Part shown: one piece after another, positions 1-25,400 of the stretch
Numbering within the stretch: the stretch's first letter is position 1
Layout of the letters: the number at the start of each line of letters is the position of its first letter
Assembly: GCA_030522415.1 (NCBI GenBank)
Contig: CM060107.1
Span: 48,142,307 to 48,206,306, forward strand
Direction of reading: 5' to 3'
DNA length: 64,000 bases
Origin: Channallabes apus
Lineage: Eukaryota > Chordata > Actinopteri > Siluriformes > Clariidae
Notes under the pieces: generated by a model
Databases searched by the model: none
What the model was told of the DNA's origin: nothing
What the model saw: the letters and a program-made list of their open reading frames with translations, nothing else
Position numbers and translations under genes: made by a program

Positions 1-13667
<13,667 letters not shown>

Positions 13668-14480
13668 GTTGGCGCGCTTATCCTCCTGTTAACGGTTGCT
13701 CAGGACAATCTGCTGGCTCTGAAGTCTTCCCATGATGCTGTGCATGAAGCAGACGGAGTGTTACTGCCATGTCCAACATCAAAAGAACGAGTGTAAATAA
13801 AACGTAATCTTAATACTATTTAACCAAAGCTTGATGGAGAAAGTGAGAGAGATGTGTTTTTCTAACATGTGAAACTATATATAACATGTTTCACTACATG
13901 TGAAACTATATGAATTTGTCACCACTTGGCATTTACAAGCAGTCAAAGCCATGAGTGGCCTGGGTCAAAGGTCATGGGACCATTTGTATCCTTCCTGCAT
14001 CAGGTATCCTTTCACACAATCCAGTCACACATTGTATACACAAGTACATACGTGTGCGCACGCACACACACACCGAGTACACATCCTCTTTTTCTACTTT
14101 TTGTAGTAAGGAAAGCCTTTTACAGAACGACTTCATAAACTGTTCATTCCTGTTCTCTCCATGCTTCCGGTTCCGGTGTTTACAATTCACACTGCGAGCA
14201 GCCACATGTATCGGCTAATCGATGTTAACGCTTAACGTGTGCATGCATTATACACACGGCATGCTGTTGCACTTCTTCTGTAATGTCAACAATTGATGTC
14301 ATTGTAGGAAATGAGTGTGTGGAAGCGGTCCGTAAGAGATGTACAGTAAATTATCTCAAATCAAAAGCATAAGTCTAAAGACTTGAAAAGAAACGAAACA
14401 CATTTAAAGTAATATGTCTAGTAAAATGTATTTCACAATGTTCATCTTTGTATTCTTAAATAAAAATGCTTAATTTTTAA
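13668..14480 (+). other. nek1: nek1 3' UTR with candidate poly(A) signals
   Basis: Non-coding sequence after the TAA. AATAAA occurs at 13796-13801 and again at 14459-14464; the second is followed by a T/G-rich stretch typical of downstream cleavage elements. Either may be used. Confidence 0.6.
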
Positions 14481-14500
14481 GCTTTGTTCTGTGTTTTGGT
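13936..14500 (+). repeat. 3'-end duplication block, upstream copy
   Basis: Aligns in the same orientation with 17780-18215. Shared strings include taaactgttcattcc, catgtgcattatacacac-like sequence, gtcattgtaggaaat and a terminal AATAAA followed by a T-rich stretch. Confidence 0.75.
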
Positions 14501-16860
14501 GTTTTCCAAACAGTGTCAAACATTTTTCTTTATCAAAACTGGTCAGAAAGTGAATTTTCATAATCGGGCTCCTTGCAAGAAATAAAAGAAAAAAACGTCC
14601 TGAACATCATTATTCTAAATGCATATTTTTTTCAAATATCCAGGGAAGTCAAGCAGCCTATTTTTTTTTTTTTTTTTTTTTAATTAATTTATTTTTTTCC
14701 CCCAAATCTTGCACCTTTGCACCGAGATGTTTATTTGCCACATCATAAAAAAAGAAAAATGTGCTTGGAGGAAATGAAGGTGAAGACGGATAACAAATTG
14801 AGTCACTCTCACCTCTGAAAGTTACAGAAAAGAAAAATAATTTCCATCAGGACACGGAGTGAACGTGTGAAACTCCACCCTGACAGGAACCCAAGCTCAG
14901 GAATGAACCCGGAGTCCTGGAGCTGTGAGGCTGTAACACTTGCTTTACCACCATACAGCCCATGAATAACGTGCTAAACCCTACTTTATAGTTTATAAAA
15001 TTCATCACAATCTTTTTCCTTATTCTTTCCATAAGTCGTGGCTAACCTTTTTTTTGGCAAAAACAATGTAAGCAGTCACAAGCCAGTCTGTAAAATACTT
15101 GTATTTGTAATGCTTTCACGGTCAGTTCGTGTTCAGTCTCCGAGTAACTGTAACCCTTCATTATAGCAACTGAGTCCTGACAAACTAAACATACACCCAC
15201 ACTCTCATTCTGAACACAATGAAACTTGTTGTGATGGCGACAACTAGGAATGTTATGTTTTAAACTTTTTATAAATAAACTTTTTTTTTTTAATGTTGTA
15301 TGCCTTCAAAGCTTAGGCATCACATCGAGATCGCAATCCATCATTCCATGTTGTTGTCATCGCACTTTACTTATGTTTGCAACTCCTCTCTTTAAACAAT
15401 TCATGACCAAACCTTCACCAGGAAGAATAGATGTGCACTAGCTACTTCATTTTCTTATGAATTGATTGGTTTAAACAACCGTAATGCCAAACTTTGTCAC
15501 AATGAGGATGTGGACAGTGGCAGATCTAGTACGTATGGCACCCTGGGCGAACTCCCCTTTATCATCCTGCCAAAAACATGAAAGAAAAAAAAAAAGCATC
15601 ATTTGCCAAAAGATTTATTCAGACATTTGGTACAACACTGATAATAACTAATAGCTTATCTAATAGCTCATAGCTCATTAAATTTATTCAACAAGCAACA
15701 AGAATTTACACACCCTAATTAAGAGCCAAGACAAAATCATTTGTGTTTAGACTGGTAAATTTTTTTTTTTTTTAGAAACTATACGCTACAGTATGTATTC
15801 ACAGTATTATGAATGATGTGTGAATTATTTGGTAGCATTTCATGTGATTTACTTCACTAGTTGCCTTGCTGCCAAAACGTATAGAGGTCTGCACACCTGC
15901 AAATGATTAGCAGCACCGGGCTGCAACCTACACCCTTAAATCCTGAGAATATGGAGTAAGGGGGGGGGGGTACTTACTATTGCCCCCCTATTTTTTTATT
16001 TTCATATTTTTTGCCTTTATTTTTATCAAACATGAAAACGGTACATTGTTTTTCATGTGAGGGTGTATTTGCCTAATACTAATGCCTAATACCCACCATA
16101 ATGAGATGATCTTTAGGATGTTATAACAAAAAAAAAAAACAGAGAATTGGAAGAGGGGGCGCTACTTTTACACATTTCTGTAGCATGGAACAAGACATGA
16201 TCTTTTTGTTGGGCCAGAACAAATGTAAGAACCATATTGTACTTCATGAATTTGTTGGTGGTTTATTTTATTTATATTATTTCATTTTATTGTATTTTGT
16301 TGGTTGTGCACTAAGCACCACGCTATTAGTAAGTTTATTAGTTAAGCATCCATTTATGACAACCGTATAGGCAGATGTCTGTGACGTCATTCCATTGTTA
16401 CACGTTGTTGCATAACTATGTCACTGTAAAGAAAGTCAGTTTAGATTTGGAAGTTGGGGAGAGCACAAGCTTTTGAACGTAAGCTAATGTAAGCTAACGT
16501 AAGCCAACTTACACTAAAGATACAGCACATGAGTTGTTGTAAACTTAAAGAAACAGTAATAAGATACAGCGAATAGGTTGTTGTAACCACTGCGGATTTA
16601 CTCAAGACGACTGTACGAAGTGTTGAATCTTTGATGCCTAAAATAAAACAAGAGACAAAGAGTCCAATGGACTTCCGTGTCGTGAGTAACCAAACACGAT
16701 GAAAAGATACGCGTCAAAACCTGTGAAATAACATGCCCACACAACAAAGAACTGCTTTCCTAAAGGCCTCGGGTGGTGGGGTTATCATGACCAACTAAAG
16801 GTTTGTGACCGGCATCTTTAAAAAAAAAAAATGGACTTAATATTGCAACGGGCAACTCAA
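14501..16860. other. Intergenic, AT-rich
   Basis: No exon-like open frame with splice sites. Contains poly-T and poly-A tracts and a minus-strand SINE fragment at 14855-14965. Otherwise it looks unique. Confidence 0.55.
14855..14965 (-). repeat. V-SINE-like tRNA-derived fragment
   Basis: Minus strand reads ggctgtatggtggtaaagc, then gggttcattcctgagc (box B-like) and ggagtttcacacgttcactcc, the central motif typical of vertebrate V-SINEs. Confidence 0.7.
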
Positions 16861-16869
16861 ATGCTCAAA

Positions 16870-17045
16870 TCACTCCTTGTCTATACCGCTTTATCCTGTA
16901 TACAGTCTCGTGGAAGGCCTGAAGCCAATCTCAGAAGACGAGGCACGGTACACCCTGGACAGGTTATGCGGCAATTTGGGAATGCCAGTTAGCCTAATCT
17001 GCATGTTTTTGGATGGTGGCAGGAAACCGGAGTATGCAAAGGAAA
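16870..17045 (-). repeat. V-SINE-like repeat, truncated
   Basis: Minus-strand copy containing the widespread block ggcaatttgggaatgcc ... gcaggaaaccggagta. The tRNA-like head is missing. Confidence 0.75.
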
Positions 17046-17520
17046 CCCCATATTTTTATTAATAATGATAAAACCAAGAGAACTGCTCGCAAATCCATGT
17101 TGAAGTTTGCTATGGTTGTTGTGCTTGCCACTGGCATGTTTGTTGCTGCTAATATTGCTGGGAAAATAGAAACGTACATAGACGTAATGACGTGGACTCT
17201 CCAGCCCATGGAAAAACAAAGCCAGTTCCTAGGAGGTTTGCTTCTAAATCGACATTAGCAATAGTCATAAACTAGCACCTGGTTCACTAGTTCACTGGTT
17301 CTTGGGCAGACTCAACTTTTTTATAGGAAAACACCCTTTTCATTAGTTGTAGCTGAAATGCTGCTAAGAGACGAGGAGTGTATGCCCATAAACATGCTGG
17401 TCCAGTGAGGCTGGACAGATTTCATTCACTTGGTTTGTGGTCTAAAACCAGCACTATAGAAAAAAATCCAGTTGGATTGTCAACTTCTACTGTCAACCTT
17501 GTCATAGGCACATAGGGTAT
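17046..17520. other. Intergenic, nothing assignable
   Basis: An open frame through 17060-17240 contains a hydrophobic stretch (FAMVVVLATGMFVAANIAG), but it starts inside a SINE, has no upstream exon and matches no family I recognise. Confidence 0.4.
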
Positions 17521-17779
17521 GTCCATAAATCTTGGGAGCTGCATCCTAGGAAACAGAGACAGAGGCAAAGACAGACATGTCCTGTCTGGTGTTGTGGCCC
17601 TCAGTGTCATCCTCGGTGACAACAACAATCATTCCACTAGATGTCTTCCATTGAAGTCCTGCCACAATGATCTAAGCATGAGAGCATGTGAAAGAAGGGA
17701 CTCGTGCATGACGGGAGCCGTGTCCAAATCAAACGTGTTTCCAACAGTCAGTTGGTCATGTGAGACAGGACATGTGACA

Positions 17780-18215
17780 CAGTCAGAAGCCATGGCTGGC
17801 CCTTGTATACACATACAAATCTTTATTTTCTCCTTTTTGGATCAACAGAACATGTGTGTAAACTGTTCATTCCATCTTTTCCATGAGGCACAATTACAGT
17901 TTAGGAATCCGGTTTACACCAGTCATGTTCTACACCACGAGGAGCCATGTGTGGTGACTAATTGATGCTAAGTGTTAACATGTGCATTCATTATACACAC
18001 ACCATATGCTTGCAAACCATGTTGTAAATGAATCGTGTCATTGTAGGAAATACCTGTGTGGAAGTGGGCCATAAAAATTGTACACTTAATATTTAATGTC
18101 TAACGATGCGAAAGAGAGGAAACAGCCATCTGAGAAAAAGCAACGTTTGCTTTTGTATTCAGAAATAAATATTTTATTTTTCAGCTTTTGTCTGTATCTG
18201 TGGGATCAAATGCAA
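17780..18215 (+). repeat. 3'-end duplication block, downstream copy
   Basis: Diverged copy of 13936-14500, about 3.8 kb downstream and in the same orientation, including an AATAAA at 18164-18169. Similarity is clear but broken by gaps, so the duplication is old. Confidence 0.75.
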
Positions 18216-19125
18216 ATGTCCCCATTATTATTATTTATCATCATTTATTTTCTTTTATTTCTTATGCAAGTGCTTCAATTCCAAGCCGAAAAAGTTCTGA
18301 TGAAAATTGTCTGATTTTAAATGTTTTCCTTTATCTGCTCGCACACACAAAAAAAGCTCATTTGCTTGGTGTGTTCTAACATTTGCACCGATCAGATATG
18401 ATAATTTATATAGATATATTTGTGCAGCACTATTATTATTATTATTAGTAGTAGTAGTAGTGGTGGTAGTATGTACAGTATGCATAATTAGACCACAACA
18501 GTGATGAATTCTCAGATCTGTTTCAGCTCCATAACTAAATGTTCAGTCTAATACATTGTCATTTATAAACTAATGGCTGATACACTGGAACCTGTACATG
18601 AACTGAGACTGGTCAAAAGTTGATTGAAATCTTTATTTAAAAAAAAAAAAAAAAAGGTCTGTTGCATTCATTTAACATTTATGGAAGAAGTCTCCAGTTT
18701 CAGAGCTTTGTAACGATAAGTGGTTTGAGGAACTGGAAATGAACTAAATATGTATTTTACCTAAAATAATTTCCGTAAATAACAATAATTAAACAATAAT
18801 TCAAATATTTATTTGGTAATAACAACATGCATAACAAAACAAATCCCTCCGTCTTTTTTTTTTTTGGTGCAAATTTTCACACACCTTTTGAAAAAGTGTA
18901 CATAGTGACAGGATGAGGGCTCATTATAATATCTGAGGCAGAACCGAGGCTGGCACAGGAAAGGATTCTGCAAAGAAAAGATGAAGTAGAGTTCATATAC
19001 TGTAGGACAGCAGTTTAAAAGATTAAGTGATTTTTTCACATTTTGCATAAATTAATCTTCAGAAATACTGCGCCATGCCAAAAAGTCATGTAGTTCCCAG
19101 AATAAAAATGTAATTTGTTTATTTA
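18216..19125. other. Intergenic, AT-rich
   Basis: Contains (ATT)n/(AGT)n short repeats near 18430-18470 and poly-A at 18640. No gene seen. Confidence 0.55.
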
Positions 19126-19127
19126 AT

Positions 19128-19385
19128 CATATCTAGGAACCTCTGTAGTCCAACTAGGGACCATGGAGGCCAATGGAGGGGGGGATTGTATTTATTTCAA
19201 TTTTCACTTCAAGTCAACATTCACGCACTACAATTGTAGCAATTTGGGAACACCAATTATCCTAAAGGACCTGGAGGAAATCCAGCAAATCCAACATGTA
19301 AACCCCAAACACACAGGCGGGAATCGAACCCGGACCCTGGAGGTGCAAGGAGACAGTACTAACCACTACGCCACTGTGCTGCCAA
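19128..19385 (-). repeat. V-SINE-like tRNA-derived SINE
   Basis: Minus-strand copy: tail tctaggaacctctgtagtcc at the left, central gcaatttgggaacacc, and a tRNA-like head at the right with box B in inverted form (gggaatcgaacccgg) and ccactacgccactgtgctgcc at the end. Confidence 0.85.
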
Positions 19386-19734
19386 TTAATAACTTTACAT
19401 TCCCAAAAAGCATTTTATGTGCCATTTTTCATGGGTACGCACACATCCAAGAGGCTCCAAATGCTTTGTAACAAGGGTTCTCGAACATAATATTCAAAGG
19501 GAAGTCTGAGACAAAAATGCATCCGAAGACTAGTGGACTTCAATCTACAATTAGTTGCTTAAACACAACAATTAGCAGGCACACAGTGCCATTTCTTTGG
19601 CACTTACTTGGAACAGATATTGAATATTTTTGTCACTTATTGTTTGATGCATGTTGCTTAAAAGTTGCTTTGGCTTAGTTTCAAGTTTCATAAAAAATGG
19701 CCCTTGTTTGGCTTTTAACAAAATTGTCCGTAGT

Positions 19735-19850
19735 GTGTGAATGAGCGTTTGAATGTTGACCGGAGGTCCCACCACCATCGCGAAATGGGAATAAATACAG
19801 TGGTGATTGTCCCTAGTTGGACTACAGAGGTTCCTAGATGGATGCATAGA
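19735..19850 (+). repeat. V-SINE-like repeat, 3' tail only
   Basis: gaatgttgaccggaggtcc through tggactacagaggttcctag matches the tail of the same SINE family in plus orientation. Confidence 0.7.
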
Positions 19851-19884
19851 AAGGAACTACGACATGTAAGGACTTTACACTTAC

Positions 19885-20025
19885 CCTTCTCATTACACCT
19901 TCCAGTGGTCTCAGAGAGCTCTTTCTCCAGATCATGGAATTAGTAATAAGACTTGCAGTCTGTTCACTTTTTTTCCCCGAAATTTTTTTTCTTGAGCATG
20001 TTCTGCATCACATTGAATCAGAAAT
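19885..20025 (-). pseudogene. Decayed duplicate exons of the minus-strand coiled-coil gene
   Basis: On the minus strand, 20025-19990 resembles coding exon 6 (atgcagaacatgctcaa versus atgaagaacatgctcaa). 19972-19885 resembles the second half of coding exon 7, including aaagagctctctgag and a gtaag donor at 19884-19880. The two are fused with no intron between them and the reading frame is broken, so they are relics of an exon duplication beyond the present stop. Confidence 0.75.
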
Positions 20026-20072
20026 GTTGAATCAGAAATTTGTTTTTTTTTCTTTGTTAAAATACATACACA

Positions 20073-20592
20073 GCGGCACCTCAGCATATGAATGTTATCT
20101 ATTGCGAAGGCAAGTCCCTAAGATGGAATTTAGTATTAAACAACACATTTTCCCAATGTAAATAATCCGGTCGAGCCACTCAAACAATATTACCAATATT
20201 AACATATTTTAATAATATTTTTGTATATATATAGTTTTGCAAAACATTTAGAAAAGACATGTAAGTTAAGTAAACTATGAAATAAATTGACTTTAAACCT
20301 TACTTAATTTTAATTTATGATTCCATTTGGCACTTGCTGCTTTAAAAACGAAACGAAAGAAAGAAAAGCGGCTCCGTTTTCTTCTTGTTACTGTTTTTTC
20401 TAACATTCTTGGGACCCATGGTGCTATGTCTTGACTAAATCTTGCAAAAAATCAAAAAACAAACAAGTTTTGAACGGCTCCCACACGGTCGCGCAACTTG
20501 TCCAGTGTTCTTTTATGCTTGGTAAATTCCTTAAGGCTCTTAAGGTAAAAATTCTTAAGGCGGGGCATTCATATGCCGAGGTACTACTCGAT
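20073..20592. mobile_element. Tigger-like non-autonomous element
   Basis: Inverted ends: left cagcggcacctcagcatatg, right catatgccgaggtactact. The interior shares segments such as tttggcacttgctgc and taaatcttgc with 49337-49999. No transposase frame. Confidence 0.7.
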
Positions 20593-20683
20593 AACTTTCG
20601 TTATCACTTAATATGCAGCATTAGAATTTTCACAATATTTCCAAAAGAACTGTTTAAGGCAATTAAGGGTTTTTCTCACTTGC

Positions 20684-20893
20684 CTATGTTGTCTCGACAC
20701 GCTCACTGTGCATCTCCAAGAACTCGGTCTTAAACTCCTTCACTGAAACTTCTAGTTGGGCCACCCTGAATATCAACTCAGATTTCTCTTTCTCCAGCTG
20801 AGCATTGGACTCCATCGCTTCCTGGTATTTCCTCTCAGCATCAGCCAGAGAGACCTTTAATATTTCATACGCATATTCAGACACTTTTACGTC
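20684..20893 (-). CDS. Coiled-coil gene, coding exon 8 (last, with TAG)
   Basis: 69 codons plus TAG after acceptor ttgtag. The last 56 residues are a paralogue of exon 5. Where exon 5 has its final Arg codon and a gtaagtgag donor, this exon has TAG followed by gcaagtgag, so the stop appears to have replaced a former splice junction. Confidence 0.72.
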   Translation of the reverse strand, partial: DVKVSEYAYEILKVSLADAERKYQEAMESNAQLEKEKSELIFRVAQLEVSVKEFKTEFLEMHSERVETT

Positions 20894-22405
20894 CTACAAT
20901 AATGTTTTCCTCCAAAAAGGGTGACTGGACAAAAACATGGAACATTTTTTCATTTCGGTAAAGTACACAAAGTCTGTGGTGGAACTAAAGGCACTGCTAA
21001 GTGTTAAGAGTTTCCACTTACCCTCATCATCTCTTCACATCTTTCTGTAGACTCAGAGAGCTCTTTCTCTTTATCCTGCAATAAGGCTTGCAGTCTGTGC
21101 ACTTCAGCTCTCAGGTCGTTCTTGTCAGCCATCAGACCAGCATTGCTGCCCAGCAGCCCTTGGTATTCCCTCCCAAGTTCAGCCAGAGAAGCCTGGATGT
21201 TAAAAAAAAATTTTTCGTATTATTTTCTTCTATACCCACAGTTAGACATATGAGAACTTGCTAAATCACTTGTCAGAACAGGTTTGTTGAAAAAAACAAG
21301 CTTACCCTAAGTGTTGCTTTTTCATGATTTAAAATCTTCTCATTGAGCATGTTCTTCATCATGTCCTATACAACAAAAACATTTTCAAACATTTCGTGCT
21401 TTTAGTGTGACTCAACATGCAGTGCTACAATAACGAATATTTCAGAATATTTCTAAAGAAACCAGTTAATACGACGTTGTCCTCACTTACCCGAGTTGTC
21501 TTGATATGCTTATTGTGCACGTCCAAGAGCTTGTTGCTCATCTCCTGCACTGAATTGTCTAGTTGGTTCATCTTGGACATCAGCTCAGACCTCTCTTTAT
21601 TCTCCTGAGCACAGCACTCCATCACTTCCTTGTAGTTTTCCTCGGTTTGAGCCAGAATGACCTATACATATATACAGAGGAGCCCGAAAACGTGTTACAT
21701 GAAAAATGCATGTTTCTGTTCTGACGGTCACATGAACATGTGGCATCAACAATGGTACGACTGAATACTGCCATAATTCAATTTGATTTTTTAAAAAGAC
21801 AAATACATATAGCAGTCCTCTGCGTTTAACTCATAGTGTAGGCTTCGGCTCTTTAATAAGCGTCTCACTGTAACGAGCACTGTTGATTGTTGAACCTTTT
21901 TCCTGATGATGTTCCAATACTTCTGGCCCTCGAGAATCCCAGAAAACTGTAAGCAGTGATGAATTTTCATTAATTTGATGCTTGAAATTGTGAACTATTT
22001 CTCGGTTGGTGATTAAGGATGGTTCCGTTCTATAATTTGCTGTTTACTCTCAGACTCATAGTGATGAATCCATGTCTCGCCACCAGTAATGACTCACTTT
22101 AAGAAACTTTCACCTTCCTTAGAGTAACGCTTCATACAGTGGAACCTCGGATTACGAGCATAATTCGTTCCGGAAGTGGGCTCGTATTCCAAAACACTGG
22201 TAAATCAAAGCAGATTTCCCCATAACAAATAGTAAGAATTCAAATTATTCGTTCTACAGCCCAAAAAAATAAATACATAAAAATGTATGCGCACACACAT
22301 AACATAACACACACATTCTGCAGCACAAAAGAAAGAAAAACACACACACACACACACTCAAACACTGACACACAGTAAAGACGAGAGAGAGAGAGAGAAA
22401 GAGAG

Positions 22406-22445
<40 letters not shown>

Positions 22446-25400
22446 AACCGGCACGGTGTCAAATTACGCACGCGCGCACATAACACACACACTTTGCAGT
22501 GCAAGAAAAAGAAAAACAAACACAATTCAATTCAATTTTATTTGTATAGCGCTTTTAACAATTGACATTGTCTCAAAACAGCTTTACACAATCAAAAGAA
22601 TTATTTAAGTTTGTATGGAATGTGAATGTGTATGAATCAAAATGGTCAGATAGTCCCTGACTATCCAACACACACACACACACACACACGGATGTTGATT
22701 ATACCAGTAAGAGACGAGCACTAAGACCCAGCAGGGGAGATGATTACCCACAGCGCATGAGAGAGAAAAACCGTTGGCTCAGTTGTGATTAGGGTTGTGT
22801 ACCGAAACCCGGTGCCAATACGGCACCGGTACCTATAGAACCGGTATGTACCAGACAGAAACAGAACGCGAATTTCGGTGCCTCATTTCGGTGCCACTTA
22901 AATGCCTGAACTGTCGATTTAAATATTTGCTCTCTATATTCATATATTTTTGTAGATTAATCGTTTATTAGATTAAATAAAAAAATTAAAAGCACAAATC
23001 ATCCGGAAATGAGAGACCATCCGACATGCGCGTGAATGCAGTAACTAACGTTACACTCGCTCTGACGGCAGCAGGCGGTCTACCGATAGCTTAGCATGCT
23101 AAATTAAACACCTCTCGTTAAAATGCCTAAAACTAAACGGTCGAAAGTGTGACTGCATTTCACAAGAAAGTATTCAGACACCGCGACGTGCAGCGAATGT
23201 CTTACAGCAGTTGCGTGTAAAGGCGGAAACACGTTAAATCTAATGAAACATTCGAGGGCAGACGGAATAAAGTTAAAAGCAGAGGGAGGCACCGTGTTTA
23301 ACAGCTTGTGGACAACAGCTGGCGCTATCAGTGTGGACGACCCCAGTCCCAGTCATATCAACTGTAGCTAAAAGGAGTCACCGATTATGATGACGTCAGC
23401 AGACTTTCCGCAGGTTAGTAGTAGGATAATGTAATGTTAATAGCAAAATGCAAATCTTGCATTCATGCTAACAAATAGTCAAACGATTTGTAAAAAACTA
23501 ATGTAACATGGATTCTGTTTATAATTATGGCTTTCCAGCCTGTACTAGTAGTACTACAACAGTGACCCCATTTACTATTGTAAAGAAGGCTATACATGTC
23601 CTGTGCAGGGGAATAAGTCAGGAAAGGTGTCATATTTTGACAGAAAAGGTAAATATGGTGAAATTTCTGCAAAAGAATTGCTAAAATTTGAAGCTTACAT
23701 ATTCATATATATACTTTAAACTTTTAATATATTGTTAAATTTTAAGCATAAAATTTTTTGTTCAATAAAAATTCATTCTTGAGTCATCCACTATAATTTT
23801 TTGGCTTAAAAGTATCGGTTCAGGCACCGTTTTGGCACCGGTACCGTTTTCAAAGTACCGATTTGGCACCGGTATCGAAAAAAACCCAAACGATACCCAA
23901 CCCTAGTTGTGATCACGTGACACTCTGCGGCAAATCAAGAAGCGCATGCGTGATACATGATACTCGGTGCTCGTAAACCAAGACAATGCTCTTTTTCCAA
24001 ATCAAAATTGATAAAAAAATAAAATCATTGCTCGTCTTGCGGAACACTCGTAAACCATGTTACTCGTAACCCGAGGTTTCACTGTATTTTGTTTGCAGAT
24101 ATCCAAACACTTTTGGATATTTTGCAGAGCAACTAACATTTTTTTATCCCATTATATGTCTAAGCAATTGAGGGTTAAGGGCCTTACTCAATAATGGCAA
24201 CTTGGTGGTTGTGAACCGGGAACCTTCCGAACCAATGTTTTAACCACTGAACTACCCCCGCCTACTCCGCCTAATTAACAAGTTAGTCCTGAGCTCCATC
24301 AGATGGAGAAATATTCTTAAAAGTAGCGTGTTTACTTTTCCGATTGACGACTGACACACAGTGTACTACAGCGGTCATGACTTTAGTGTAAGCTCTTACC
24401 TCCACTACGTGCTCGAAACGTTGGAAATTTTCTCTCATCTCCTGGAACAGTGATGCCAGGACATGGTGAGCCTCCTCCTCTTGCTTCTTCTCCTGAAACA
24501 CAGCCAAAGAGAGAGAAGTGTTTTGGACTTGAGTGCTTAATTTCACCTTCTATTGTCACATTGAAAAATCGAGATTAAAGATTGACAGTGTTATAGACTG
24601 AAAGCAGTTTTAGCTTGGATGTTAGGAAAGCGCCATGGAGGTACTGGAGGTCATTTGTTTTGTATTATGGTGGCTGTATTTAAGACCCGGGTTCTGGGGT
24701 TATGTTTGTCTAGTGTCCATTGTGTTAGTCCTCACATACAGGCCTGGTCTGAATCCTAAAGCTTTGCTTCTACTGTATATGCTCTATAGTTTAACGTACC
24801 TTCAGTAACTCATCTTGCTTCTGTAAAGCCTCCTCCATCTCCTCGTGCTTTCGCTCTTTTTCCTAAAACACAACCGTAGAGACCATCAATCCTGGAACAT
24901 CACAGGTCATGGCTGAATTTTTAAACAGTCTGCTTGATGCACGAGTTTTTTTTTTTTAATATATATATAACATCACTTTTACTCAACATTTTGATTTCAC
25001 TTACTGTGCAGGTTACACTTCAGGAAGATACTGCGAATGTTTTTCCGATTTAAGACGTGCACACAGTTTGACGCATATGCGGTACGCTGTCAAAACTTCC
25101 ATTTTTTATTCCGGAAGTTTATGCTCAAAACTTCACTTCTAGTAAACATCTTTCTGCATTCTGCATACTGGTAATAACTACCTAAATATACATTTTACAT
25201 ACAAATTACACCCATTAATAAAACTGGATTACTCGTTTACTCGCCAGATCTATAATTCCTGTAAAATCTTATGTGATTGTGGTTTTGGAGCGTACCTCAG
25301 AGATGGTAGTGTCAGTGTGTGTGGCACTGGCCCCATCAGACATCAGGCTTGGATACAGTGAAGAACTATTTTTGGACGCTGTCTGCACCTGAACTAAATA

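Larger units (their letters stand above)
22137..24084 (+). mobile_element. Tigger/pogo-like element carrying a nested hAT element
   Basis: Left end cagtggaacctcggattacg and inverted right end cgtaacccgaggtttcactg, each next to a TA dinucleotide (22135-22136 and 24085-24086). The interior has no transposase. Inside are CA/GT microsatellites, a piece of another dispersed repeat (22525-22660) and a complete hAT insertion. Confidence 0.85.

Noticed and set aside
14040..14075. Short tandem array that might suggest a CRISPR-like repeat
   Set aside because: It is a CA microsatellite; no spaced repeats occur anywhere in the window and the genome is eukaryotic.
17060..17240. Open frame with a hydrophobic segment and a 'TKRTARKS' string resembling the histone H3 tail
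   Set aside because: The rest does not follow histone H3, the frame starts inside a SINE and no splice partners are visible; the resemblance is too short.
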